DNA of 64,000 nucleotides from JBCBGF01 sp039193455 (GTDB lineage: Bacteria > Pseudomonadota > Alphaproteobacteria > Rhodobacterales > Rhodobacteraceae), in NCBI GenBank assembly GCA_039193455.1, contig JBCCWO010000003.1:1-64000 (forward strand). The letters are read 5' to 3'. Positions within the stretch are counted from its first letter, which is position 1; each line of letters opens with the position of its first letter. Positions 8,255-16,826 of this stretch are shown here, one piece after another. The notes beneath the pieces are model-generated. The model was not told the origin of the DNA. It did not search any database and saw nothing but the letters and a program-made list of their open reading frames with translations. The position numbers and the translations under genes are program-made.

Positions 8255-8842
8255 ATGACGAAGCTCGATCCGAAAATCGAAGCCGCCATCAACGGAGCGA
8301 ATGACGAAGCCAAGAAGGCCGGCACACGCAAGTGCCTGATCGATCGGCGTCAGTTCCTGTTGACCGGCGGGATTGCGACGACCGTGGTCATGGTCGGCGT
8401 GCCCGGCATGCCCGAGGCGCAGACCCCGGCGGCGGTATCGACCTACCCGCGCAAGTTCATAGCAAAACTCAGCGAACTGGGCGTCGATCAACCCTTTGAC
8501 TTCGAATACCCGGATGAAGGGCTCTACGCCGAGTCGATCCTTGTCAAACTTGGCCAGCGGGCCGGGGGTGGCCTTGGCCCGGACGAAGATGTTGTGGCCT
8601 TCAACTACACCTGCACGCACCAGGGCGGCGCCCTGCAGGGCACCTATCAGGCGGCCGACAAGGCGCTTGGCCCCTGCCCGCTGCACCTGACGACCTTCGA
8701 TCTGACACGGCACGGGATCTTCATCTCGGGCCAGGCCTACCAATCCCTGCCACAGGTCCTGTTAGAGCTCGATGGCGACGACATCTATGCCGTCGGCATG
8801 TTCGGCCTGATCTACGGCCGCTTCGACAACCTGATGGCATAA
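8255..8842 (+). CDS. idrB: Rieske iron-sulfur subunit with Tat signal (AioB/IdrB-like)
   Basis: The 195-residue small subunit binds a [2Fe-2S] Rieske cluster: C120-x-H122 and C141-x2-H144. Residues 30-36 read DRRQFLL, a twin-arginine motif, followed by a hydrophobic segment, so it is exported folded. Its large-subunit partner has no signal of its own and probably travels with it, as in arsenite oxidase. It passes electrons between the periplasmic carrier and the molybdenum subunit. SD AAGGAG is present, and the gap to the large subunit is 12 nt. Arsenite oxidase small subunit is the main alternative name; the two adjacent peroxidase genes favour IdrB. Confidence 0.72.
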   Translation: MTKLDPKIEAAINGANDEAKKAGTRKCLIDRRQFLLTGGIATTVVMVGVPGMPEAQTPAAVSTYPRKFIAKLSELGVDQPFDFEYPDEGLYAESILVKLGQRAGGGLGPDEDVVAFNYTCTHQGGALQGTYQAADKALGPCPLHLTTFDLTRHGIFISGQAYQSLPQVLLELDGDDIYAVGMFGLIYGRFDNLMA

Positions 8843-8854
8843 GGAGGGAACACG

Positions 8855-11530
8855 ATGTCCACACCGTATTACATCCCCGAAACCTCGGTTCCCCTGCCGC
8901 CGCCGGATGCCGATGTCATCTCGACCGCGTGCGACTATTGCATCGTCGCCTGTGGCTACAAAGTCTATCGTTGGCCTGTGGCCGGCGGCCGCAACGGTGG
9001 GCCCCGCGCCGATGAAAACGCCTTTGGCGAAGATTTCCCGGTCAACCCTCTGGGGGCATGGGTGGCGCCCAACCAGCACAACATCGTGCTGCACAATGGC
9101 GAGCCGCACCACGTTGTCATCATCCCGGACAAGGACACCGAGTTCGTCAACTACAACGGCAACTCGTCCATCCGCGGCGGCGCGCTGGCGAAAAAGGTCT
9201 ATAACCCGCAGTCACCCACCCGCGACCGTCTGCAAAGCCCGATGGTGCGGATGTTTGGCGTGCTCATGCCGGTGACCTGGGATTTCGCGATGGATATCGC
9301 GGCCGAGGTCGGCAACTACGTGCTCGAGAAACACGGCACAAATGCCTATGGCGTCAAGACTTTCTCCTATGGATACATGGAGAATACCTACGCCATCACC
9401 AAATACGCCCTGCGCCACGTGCGCACTGCAAACTTCACCTTCCACGACACGCCGTCGGACGTGACATCCACGCCCGGCTTCCGCGATGCGGGCTTTGACA
9501 ATTTCGGGCCGTCCTACGACGATTGGGCCGATGCCGAAACGCTGCTGATGTGCGGGACCGACCCTTACGAGTCGAAGACCATCCTGTTCACCGACTACAT
9601 CATGCCCGCGATCCTGGGCGGTCAGAAGGCGATCTTCCTGTTGCCGCGCAAGACAGCCGGGGTAGCCTTTGCCGAAAAGAATGGCGGGTTGTGTCTTGAT
9701 ATCCAGCCCGGCACCGACCTGCCCGTGGTCCTCGCCATCGCGCGGGTGATCGTCGAGAACGGCTGGGAAGACAGCGAATGGATCCAGAACTGGGTCAACA
9801 ACAAGTGGGAGTCCTCGTCAGGCTTTGGCCAGGGCACGCGCAACACGCCGTGGCAGTGGCGCACGACCTGGGGCATGTTCCAGACCGCCGGGTTCGAAGA
9901 CTGGAAGGAGTGGTTGCTGAGCCAGGACTACGCCGAGCCTGAAAAAGCCGCCGAGATCGCCCAGATCGACGTGCAAAAGATCTACACGGCGGCCGAGTGG
10001 ATGGCCAAGCCGCGCGAAGATGGCTCGCGCCCGAAAACCTCGATCATGATCGAAAAGGGATTTTACTGGTCGAACAACACCGGCAACACCCAAGCGATCT
10101 CGGCCCTCGGGATCACCGTGGGCGCGGGTGGACGGCCCGGCCAGGTGATCGGACGCGCAGGTGGGCACCAGCGCGGCGGCCTGCGCGGTGGCGGCTATCC
10201 CCGCAACAAGTCGCCCGAAAAGCTTCCGGGACGGCGCCGTCGCGCGATGGATACCGACCGCTACCTGATGAGCGGTCACACGCGCCTTGCCCATGTGATC
10301 GGCACCACATGGGTGCAGGCGATGTGCGGGTCGCAATCGCTGCAGGCCAAGTTCGATGAACTGACCACGCGCAACCCGCATCAGGTGATGTCGTTTGAAA
10401 AGCAGGACATCATCGACACGCTGAAAAGGCGCGTGGACTCCGGCGGGATGGTTGTCTGGAACCAGGACATCTACCTCGTCGATCCCATAGGGGCGCGCTA
10501 TGCCGACATCGTCTTTCCCGCGTCTGGTTGGGGGGAAGACACCTTCACCCGCGCCAATGGCGAACGGCGTCTGCGGCTTTATCCGAAATTCTACGACGCC
10601 CCCGGCGAGGCAAAGCCCGATTGGTGGATCATCGCCCAGCTGGCCAAACGCATGGGCTTTGAAGGCTTTGACTGGGAAAACTCAAACGACGTCCTGGAAG
10701 AAGGCGCGCGCCATTCCCGCGGCAGCCGCAAGGACTTCAACATGGTCCTTGTCGCCGCCCGGCGCGAGGGCAAAACCCTTCACGAGAAGTTCGCCGAGTT
10801 CGGCACCAACGGTATCCAGGGCCCCGTGCTCATGGACAAGGACGGCAATCTGGTCGAGACCAAGCGCCTGCATGACGTCAATCGCGTGTTGCCCGAGGAA
10901 GGGCCGATTGGGGCCAATGTCTTCAACAAGAAGCTCACGCACTTCAACAGCCAGACCGGCAAGTGCAATATCCAGAAGGCGCCGTGGTCGTTGTTCTCAA
11001 GCTATTGGGAGTGGCTGAAACCGCGCGAGAACGAGCTGTGGATCACCTCCGGCCGTATCAACGAACGCTGGCAATCGGGGTATGACGATCGCAGACGCCC
11101 CTATATCGTCCAGCGTTGGCCCGAGAACTGGATCGAACTGCATCCCGATGCCGCCGCTGAACGCGGGATTGAGAACGGCGATTACGTGCAGGTCTATTCC
11201 GACCGGATCCCGGTCCAGACGAACACCATCGTCGGGGTCGAAGGTTCCGACTTCGATTTCGCGAGCCTCTTGCGCAATGGCCATATCGAGCTGACCAGCG
11301 CCTCGATCACGGCGGTGGCAATCGTCACGCCCGCGGTGAAAGAGAACATGGGGTACATGGATTTCCTCCACACCTCCCAACCCGCGAACGCGTTGGCCGG
11401 GCGTGTGGTCGACTGGATCAGCGGCAACTACAACTACAAGATGGGCGTGGGCCAGGTGCGCAAGATGGGCGAAAGCCCGTACAAGACGCAGTTCCGCTCG
11501 ATGTCCTTCGCCCGCCGCGACATCGCATGA
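8855..11530 (+). CDS. idrA: Molybdopterin oxidoreductase large subunit, arsenite-oxidase/iodate-reductase family
   Basis: An 891-residue catalytic subunit of the DMSO reductase superfamily. Near the N-terminus C26-x2-C29-x3-C33 provides three cluster ligands, and the fourth position falls in NSSIRGG (Ser 104/105) rather than cysteine, the AioA arrangement that gives a [3Fe-4S] cluster. DPYESKT and RAGGHQRGG align with AioA landmarks. The AioA segment holding an arsenite-binding His (ECHATRE as I recall it) is here STPGFRD, so arsenite is unlikely as substrate. With a Rieske subunit and two di-haem peroxidases in one operon, the gene set equals iodate reductase IdrABP1P2. No signal peptide. 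SD AAGGAGG. Enzyme class is firm; iodate as substrate is inference. Confidence 0.7.
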   Translation: MSTPYYIPETSVPLPPPDADVISTACDYCIVACGYKVYRWPVAGGRNGGPRADENAFGEDFPVNPLGAWVAPNQHNIVLHNGEPHHVVIIPDKDTEFVNYNGNSSIRGGALAKKVYNPQSPTRDRLQSPMVRMFGVLMPVTWDFAMDIAAEVGNYVLEKHGTNAYGVKTFSYGYMENTYAITKYALRHVRTANFTFHDTPSDVTSTPGFRDAGFDNFGPSYDDWADAETLLMCGTDPYESKTILFTDYIMPAILGGQKAIFLLPRKTAGVAFAEKNGGLCLDIQPGTDLPVVLAIARVIVENGWEDSEWIQNWVNNKWESSSGFGQGTRNTPWQWRTTWGMFQTAGFEDWKEWLLSQDYAEPEKAAEIAQIDVQKIYTAAEWMAKPREDGSRPKTSIMIEKGFYWSNNTGNTQAISALGITVGAGGRPGQVIGRAGGHQRGGLRGGGYPRNKSPEKLPGRRRRAMDTDRYLMSGHTRLAHVIGTTWVQAMCGSQSLQAKFDELTTRNPHQVMSFEKQDIIDTLKRRVDSGGMVVWNQDIYLVDPIGARYADIVFPASGWGEDTFTRANGERRLRLYPKFYDAPGEAKPDWWIIAQLAKRMGFEGFDWENSNDVLEEGARHSRGSRKDFNMVLVAARREGKTLHEKFAEFGTNGIQGPVLMDKDGNLVETKRLHDVNRVLPEEGPIGANVFNKKLTHFNSQTGKCNIQKAPWSLFSSYWEWLKPRENELWITSGRINERWQSGYDDRRRPYIVQRWPENWIELHPDAAAERGIENGDYVQVYSDRIPVQTNTIVGVEGSDFDFASLLRNGHIELTSASITAVAIVTPAVKENMGYMDFLHTSQPANALAGRVVDWISGNYNYKMGVGQVRKMGESPYKTQFRSMSFARRDIA

Positions 11531-11546
11531 GGTCAGACCGCGCGCG

Positions 11547-13700
11547 ATGAACATGACCCTCGCCCCGATGGCCCGGGCGCCCGACCTTGTTCCCGCGATC
11601 CTGCGCTTTATGGACAGCGGGAATGACATCGTGCGCAGCGTGGCGCTGCGCGCGCTTGCGGCGCAAGCCCCCACTGATCCCCGGCTCCACGCCGCTCTGA
11701 CAGCCGCGCTTTTGGACCCCGACCCGGATGTCCGCACCGACGCGATGGAGCTTTTTGCCGGCATCGCAGGCCCGGAGGACACCGACACGATCCTGCGGTC
11801 GCTTGAGGGCGATCCAGTGCGTGAGGTCAAACTGGCGGCCATCCGCGCCCTCACCCGTCACGGCGGCGAAGACGCAGTGGTCCTTTTACGCGCCCTCGCC
11901 CTTTCGCGCTGCGACGACTACGTGGCGTGGGAGGATGCGCTTGGCGATTGGGAGGACTGGCTCGACATCCAGCTGGCGGTAATTGACGCGCTCGGAACCC
12001 TGGGCGACGAGGACGCGGTCGAGGTGATGCGCGCCGCCTTGTTTGACGAGATGGGTCAAAACCTGGATGTCCCGGTATTCGCGGCATTACGACAGTTTGG
12101 CGGGGTTGGCGTGGCAGAGCTGTTGTCTTTCCTCGACGACCCCAGCCCCTTGCGTCGGCAACGTGCCCTAGGCGCGCTGACCAAGGCCGATCCAGCCGCC
12201 CTTCAGGCGCATGTCGATGCGTTGCTGGCGGCATCCGAACCCGCCTTGCGCCGATCCGCCGTGACGGCACTGCGCCCCGAGGATCCCCGCTGCGCGCGCC
12301 TGGCGACAGAGGACGACGACGCCAGCGTGCGCCGCGCGGCCCTGCGCCACGCGGCGGCCGCCCATCCCGGGCTGGCCATCGCAGCCTTGTCCGATCCCAA
12401 AGAGACTGTTCAGGCCGCCGCCCTGCACACGCTGTCCGAGACGGACACGAACAGTCTGGCGGATGACCTGGCCTCCACCCTTCAGGTCTGGGTCGCCAAT
12501 GGCGGCGCAGAACTCGCCGGCGCAGCCGCCGAGGTGCTGGCCCGGATTGCCCCAGAGACGGCTGCACCCGCCCTGCTTGACCTCGCACACACCGCCGAGC
12601 GCCCGCTGGACGCGCGCGTCGCCGCGGTGCGCGCGCTGGCCGCGCCTCAGCTCAGCTCGGACCTCTCCGACCTGCGCGCGCTGCTTTCAAACCCCACGCA
12701 GCAGATCCGCGCTGCGGTACTTGCCGTGGTGCGGGACCGTGCGGCGGCAGGCGATAATGCGGCGATCGACCTTCTTGCCGAGGCCATCGCAGGTGAATTG
12801 CTCGATCCGGAAACCACAGACACCGCGCCCGTGCAAAGCGACACGACCGATGTGGCCGCGCCCAAGGGCGAAGGCGCGGGACGGCGCCAGATCCGGATCA
12901 CGCCCGACGGCGACATCGTGGATTTGACCGACCCCACGGAACTGGCCTCCGCCACATCCACCCTCGCCGCGATCCAACTGGCCGACACACCGGCACCAGA
13001 GCCGCCCATGGCCGAGGACACACCGGAGGAGTCGGGCGCGAAGCGCAGGGCCCGCCGCCCGGTCGAAGGACCGGATGCCTACGCCGCCGACCTGTCCCGC
13101 GTGGCGATCACCGTCGTGCGCGGCCTGGCCGAACCCGCGATCATCGCCGCGCTGGCAAGCCAACTCAGCACGCAGGACACGTCGTTCCGCTGTGCCGCCT
13201 GGTCCGCCCTCTTGGCCACGGCAACCGACTTTGATCAGTTCGCAGACCCCGCCCGGGCGGCGCTGGACGACCCCGAGCCCAACGTGCGGCACGCCGCGCT
13301 GCAATGCCTGGAGCGGAGCGGCGCGGTTGACGAGGCGCTTGTCTCCAGCGCGCTCACCGACAGTGATGGCCTGATCCGCGCCTGGGCTGTGGCGCAGGCC
13401 GCACCGGCCGCGGCAGCGCAGCACATCGCCGATGCCAACAGCGCTGTGCGCGCAGCCGCCGCCAACCGCTCGGCCACATACGCCGACCAGACACACTTTG
13501 CCGATGCCCTTAACAATGCCATCGCCGCCGACCGGGCCGAGGCGATTGAGGCCTTGCTGCGCGCACCGGGTGACGGCTTGGCACGGCTTGGCGAGGTTCT
13601 CGAAAACCCCGAATTGACCGAGCGCAAGGCGCTCCTCGTCCTCACCGCCTTAGCCCCTGCGCGACACAGCGCGACGGAGACCGGAGATGCGACGGCCTGA
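11547..13700 (+). CDS. HEAT-repeat protein of the iodate-reductase-like operon
   Basis: A 717-residue alpha-solenoid with no signal peptide or membrane segment, so cytoplasmic. HEAT-type helix pairs (for example SVALRALAAQ, VRTDAMELFAG, VKLAAIRALTRHG) run from residue 20 to about 420. An acidic, Thr/Pro-rich linker (about 430-540) follows, then a second HEAT block to the end. No catalytic motif is visible. It starts 16 nt after the molybdoenzyme stop and overlaps the next gene by 14 nt, so it is made with the enzyme. Since the enzyme is assembled in the cytoplasm before Tat export, a scaffold or maturation role is a reasonable guess. ATG 11547 was chosen; ATG 11553 is possible. Confidence 0.75.
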   Translation: MNMTLAPMARAPDLVPAILRFMDSGNDIVRSVALRALAAQAPTDPRLHAALTAALLDPDPDVRTDAMELFAGIAGPEDTDTILRSLEGDPVREVKLAAIRALTRHGGEDAVVLLRALALSRCDDYVAWEDALGDWEDWLDIQLAVIDALGTLGDEDAVEVMRAALFDEMGQNLDVPVFAALRQFGGVGVAELLSFLDDPSPLRRQRALGALTKADPAALQAHVDALLAASEPALRRSAVTALRPEDPRCARLATEDDDASVRRAALRHAAAAHPGLAIAALSDPKETVQAAALHTLSETDTNSLADDLASTLQVWVANGGAELAGAAAEVLARIAPETAAPALLDLAHTAERPLDARVAAVRALAAPQLSSDLSDLRALLSNPTQQIRAAVLAVVRDRAAAGDNAAIDLLAEAIAGELLDPETTDTAPVQSDTTDVAAPKGEGAGRRQIRITPDGDIVDLTDPTELASATSTLAAIQLADTPAPEPPMAEDTPEESGAKRRARRPVEGPDAYAADLSRVAITVVRGLAEPAIIAALASQLSTQDTSFRCAAWSALLATATDFDQFADPARAALDDPEPNVRHAALQCLERSGAVDEALVSSALTDSDGLIRAWAVAQAAPAAAAQHIADANSAVRAAAANRSATYADQTHFADALNNAIAADRAEAIEALLRAPGDGLARLGEVLENPELTERKALLVLTALAPARHSATETGDATA

Positions 13701-14175
13701 GATCCTGCGAAACTGGGCGGCTCTCCCCCTGTGCCTCGCCCTGGCCGGAACCGGGGCTTTGGCGCAATCCACCCACGACGTCTTTGTCGTGCATCAGAGA
13801 ACGGATTCCGCCGCGGCAAACGCCGCTCACATGTTCCGTTTCGAGCCAGATATCCTGGTGATCGCGCCGGGCGACACCGTCACCTTCCTCAACAGTCTCG
13901 GCAGCCACACTGTCATGAGCCAAAAAGGCCTCTGGCCCGAAGCGGTGGAAACGTTCCACATCCGCGGTCAGGCCGAGGCAGATGTCGTCTTTGACACACC
14001 TGGGCTCTACGGGATCACCTGCGCCCGCCATGGGCGCTACGGCATGTCGATGGTGATCGCCGTGGGTGACGACGGGGTCGCAGCGGCGGCGGCGGTGGAT
14101 GCAGACGACATTCCGGCGACCGATCTCGCGCGCGCGGCCTACGACAGACAGCTACAGGAAATTGCAGCGAACTGA
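13687..14175 (+). CDS. Pseudoazurin-like type 1 copper protein
   Basis: A 162-residue exported cupredoxin. The signal peptide ends at about residue 27 (TGALAQ). The copper ligands of the pseudoazurin group are all present with correct spacing: H74 in GSHTV, C112, H115 in TCARH, and M120. A C-terminal tail of about 35 residues is Ala/Asp-rich. The ATG overlaps the HEAT gene by 14 nt, which suggests coupled translation. As a soluble periplasmic electron carrier it could feed the Rieske/molybdenum enzyme or the two di-haem peroxidases. It is the last gene of the operon; the next gene is convergent. Confidence 0.85.
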   Translation: MRRPEILRNWAALPLCLALAGTGALAQSTHDVFVVHQRTDSAAANAAHMFRFEPDILVIAPGDTVTFLNSLGSHTVMSQKGLWPEAVETFHIRGQAEADVVFDTPGLYGITCARHGRYGMSMVIAVGDDGVAAAAAVDADDIPATDLARAAYDRQLQEIAAN

Positions 14176-14203
14176 TGCGCTAGACCAAAGGCGCCGCCCA
14201 GCT

Positions 14204-14512
14204 TCAGTCGAGCTCGGTCCACGGCCAGGGCTTCACTTCGCTCGCACCCGTCTGATATCGCGCGGCCTTGGCGATCCAGATCCCCAGATCGGTGCCAAAA
14301 TCACCCAGCCGTTCGTTGGGGGTGCCCGAATTGATCACCATGATCACGAACTGAATGACCGTCGCAATTGTCAGCACCGATTGCGCAAGGCTCAGCATCA
14401 GCCAGATGATGATCATATAGACAAGCCGCAGCATCAGGGCGTCTTTCTCACCCGGATCGGGCTGTTCGCCGTGGATGCGCCCCTGGACTTTGTCTTCTTC
14501 GCTCGCTGACAT
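14204..14512 (-). CDS. DUF4389 small membrane protein
   Basis: A 102-residue protein with two hydrophobic helices in the middle (about 30-63), followed by the family landmark NERLGDFGTDLGIWIAKAARY and a C-terminal KPWPWTELD, which correspond to the usual DUF4389 ending. Function is unknown. It is convergent with the cupredoxin gene (28 nt apart) and is probably a single-gene unit. Confidence 0.8.
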   Translation of the reverse strand: MSASEEDKVQGRIHGEQPDPGEKDALMLRLVYMIIIWLMLSLAQSVLTIATVIQFVIMVINSGTPNERLGDFGTDLGIWIAKAARYQTGASEVKPWPWTELD

Positions 14513-14587
14513 GGCCGTGCCTTCTCGCCGAAATTTCGCGCACAGCCTACCTGCGTCCCAACCGGTATGCCAGAGCCCGCACCGCGC

Positions 14588-15586
14588 TCAGGCGGGCGCT
14601 GACCCAGCGGCGGCGAACGCCATGTCGAGCATCGCCTGCGTACCCCGTGAAAACTCAAGCGGGCACGGATAGTCCGCACCGTCTCGCAGACTGCGCCCAA
14701 AGTTTTCCACCTGATGCACATAGTGATTGTCGCGCGGAAACCGCTCCATCATCATGGACGGCCCCTGGTCACCCCGGTGCACATTGCGGTGCAGCTCGAC
14801 CCGCGCCTCGCCGAACACGCTGGCATTGAACGGCGCGGTCAGACGCACGATCCCGTCTGTGCCGTGAAACGTCATCTCTTGGCGCGGGTGCATCCGCATC
14901 GAAGTAGTGGCGGCGAACCGAAAGCTCGGGAAGCGGGCGACCATATGCGCCGTCCCATCGACCCCGTTTTCCCAGGTGATGTCGCAATCAACCGCCTCCG
15001 GCTCCTGCCCCGTGACAAACCGGACCGAGCCACAGGTGTAGACGCCGATGTCAGGCAGGCTGCCCCCGCCGGTCTCGGACCTGTTGCGGATGTTGCCCGG
15101 ATCGGCGGAGTTATCATAGCTGAAGAACCCGTCCACATGCAGAAGGGTTCCAATCGCCCCCTCCTGCACCAGCGCCCGTGCGCGTTGCCACTGCGGATGG
15201 TGCACGATCATATAGGCTTCGGCCGCGAGGATCCCGGTGGCATCCCGCTTGGCGATCACCGCGTCAAAAGCATCCGCTTGCATCGCCAGCGGCTTTTCAC
15301 AAAGCACGGCCTTACCCGCATCAAGCGCCTTCAGCGTCCAGTCGATATGCAGGTGGTTCGGCAACGGGATATAGACCGCGTCGACCCCGGGATCGGCCAA
15401 CAGCGCGTCATAGCTTTCATGCACCCGCAGATCCGGGACAAAGGCCCGAAACGCGTCGGCCGCGTCCGCCCGCGACGTGGCCAGGGCGGCAAGGCGTGCA
15501 CCCCGCGCGGCATGGATCGCCGGCCCCATATGTTCTCGCGCAAACTGCGCTGCGCCCAAGATCCCCCAATTCACCGTATCTGCCAT
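14588..15586 (-). CDS. Gfo/Idh/MocA family NAD(P)-dependent oxidoreductase
   Basis: A 332-residue sugar or polyol dehydrogenase-like protein. The N-terminal Rossmann fold starts WGILGAAQFAREH. The family Lys motif CEKPLA lies near residue 95, and the substrate-binding half contains GGGSLPDIGVYTCG around residue 175, with D and Y where the family places its catalytic residues. ATG 15586 has SD GGGGAGG five nt ahead; a GTG two codons earlier is too close to that SD. The substrate cannot be told, and the neighbours (DUF4389, rpoH) give no hint. Confidence 0.87.
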   Translation of the reverse strand: MADTVNWGILGAAQFAREHMGPAIHAARGARLAALATSRADAADAFRAFVPDLRVHESYDALLADPGVDAVYIPLPNHLHIDWTLKALDAGKAVLCEKPLAMQADAFDAVIAKRDATGILAAEAYMIVHHPQWQRARALVQEGAIGTLLHVDGFFSYDNSADPGNIRNRSETGGGSLPDIGVYTCGSVRFVTGQEPEAVDCDITWENGVDGTAHMVARFPSFRFAATTSMRMHPRQEMTFHGTDGIVRLTAPFNASVFGEARVELHRNVHRGDQGPSMMMERFPRDNHYVHQVENFGRSLRDGADYPCPLEFSRGTQAMLDMAFAAAGSAPA

Positions 15587-15642
15587 TGTCACCTCCCCTA
15601 GTGTGCCGCGACGCTACCAGCCCCAAGGCAACGCACAAGCAA

Positions 15643-15667
15643 AAGGGGCGCCCGACGGACGCCCCTT
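15643..15667 (-). terminator. Intrinsic terminator of rpoH
   Basis: On the minus strand AAGGGGCG and CGCCCCTT form an 8-bp stem around a 9-nt loop, directly followed by a short T run (CCTTTTG). It lies 42 nt beyond the rpoH stop, with the Rhodobacteraceae short repeat between. Confidence 0.7.
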
Positions 15668-15686
15668 CATCTTGGCAAAAATACTC
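15666..15686. repeat. Rhodobacteraceae intergenic repeat, copy 1
   Basis: The plus strand reads TTCATCTTGGCAAAAATACTC, that is GAGTATTTTTGCCAAGATGAA on the other strand. A second copy with one mismatch occurs at 18947-18967. I know this short element as abundant in Rhodobacteraceae genomes, usually between genes. Here it lies between the rpoH stop and its terminator and touches the hairpin. Confidence 0.6.
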
Positions 15687-15708
15687 AGCCGACGGCGCGG
15701 CCGCGCGC

Positions 15709-16605
15709 CTAGACCGCTGCCAGCAGGCCCTTATCCCGCGCAAGCTCCTGCATGCGCTTTTGCAGCTTTTCGAACGCACGCACCTCGATCTGGCGGATCC
15801 GCTCTCGGCTCACGTCATACTGACCTGACAGTTCCTCAAGGGTCACCGCCTGATCCTGCAGGCGACGCTGCACCAGAATGTCCTTTTCACGGTCGTTCAA
15901 GACATCCATGGCCGCCGCCAGCAATTCGCGCCGGGTCTCCAATTCGTCGCGCGCCTCATAATCGCCCGCCTGGTCGGCATCCTCGTCTTCGAGCCAGTCC
16001 TGCCACTGCGCCGCGCCCTCGCCATCGGTCGAGATCGTTGCGTTGAGCGAGGCATCGCCGCCCGACAAACGCCGGTTCATCGAGATCACTTCATCCTGGG
16101 TCACGCCCAGATCGGTCGCGATCTTTTCGACATGCTCGGGCCGCAGATCACCGTCTTCCAGCGCCCCAATGCGGGCCTTGGCTTTGCGCAGGTTGAAGAA
16201 CAGCTTCTTCTGCGCCGAGGTGGTGCCGAGTTTTACAAGGCTCCAGGACCGCAGGATGTACTCCTGGATCGAGGCGCGGATCCACCACATTGCATAGGTC
16301 GCCAGCCGGAACCCTTTCTCGGGGTCAAACCGTTTGACGGCCTGCATCAGGCCCACATTGGCCTCAGAAATCACCTCGGCCTGCGGCAGGCCGTAGCCGC
16401 GATAGCCCATCGCGATCTTGGCCGCGAGGCGCAGGTGCGAGGTCACCATCTTGTGGGCGGCCTGTGTGTCTTCCTGTTCGACCCAGCGCTTGGCCAGCAT
16501 GTATTCTTCTTCCGGCTCCAGCATCGGGAACTTCCGGATTTCCTGAAGATAGCGGTTGAGACCCTGTTCAGGGCTCGGCGCGGGGAGGTTTGCATATGTT
16601 GCCAT
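15709..16605 (-). CDS. rpoH: Heat-shock sigma factor RpoH (sigma-32)
   Basis: A 298-residue sigma factor directing RNA polymerase to heat-shock and stress promoters. Region 2 contains GYGLPQAEVISEANVGLMQA and RLATYAMWWIRASIQEYILR. The RpoH box QKKLFFNLRK follows near residue 131. Region 4 ends with the helix-turn-helix around VTLEELSGQYDVSRERIRQI. Length is typical. Rhodobacteraceae usually carry two RpoH paralogues (RpoHI and RpoHII); I cannot say which this is. The upstream gap of 221 nt holds no gene and should contain its promoter. Confidence 0.95.
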   Translation of the reverse strand: MATYANLPAPSPEQGLNRYLQEIRKFPMLEPEEEYMLAKRWVEQEDTQAAHKMVTSHLRLAAKIAMGYRGYGLPQAEVISEANVGLMQAVKRFDPEKGFRLATYAMWWIRASIQEYILRSWSLVKLGTTSAQKKLFFNLRKAKARIGALEDGDLRPEHVEKIATDLGVTQDEVISMNRRLSGGDASLNATISTDGEGAAQWQDWLEDEDADQAGDYEARDELETRRELLAAAMDVLNDREKDILVQRRLQDQAVTLEELSGQYDVSRERIRQIEVRAFEKLQKRMQELARDKGLLAAV

Positions 16606-16826
16606 GACGATAATCCCTGTAGACGCCGCGATGTTGCGCGGATTAACATTGAGATAGTGAACCCAATAGTTCAGTTCAAGGGGGTGCGGTATCAGTTGTT
16701 TGCTAAGGTCAATTTAAGCCGCGAGTCCGGGAAGATCAGCGAAATATGGGGCTGCGCACGGATATTTGTGTAGTATTTCAAGGTTGGCGCGTCAAACGCG
16801 AGGCATGTGTGCAAATTTGCAAAGAC

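Noticed and set aside
8255..11530. True arsenite oxidase AioBA, in view of the ars operon 15 kb away
   Set aside because: The arsenite-binding segment is changed, two peroxidases are in the operon, and the ars operon has its own operator and no link.
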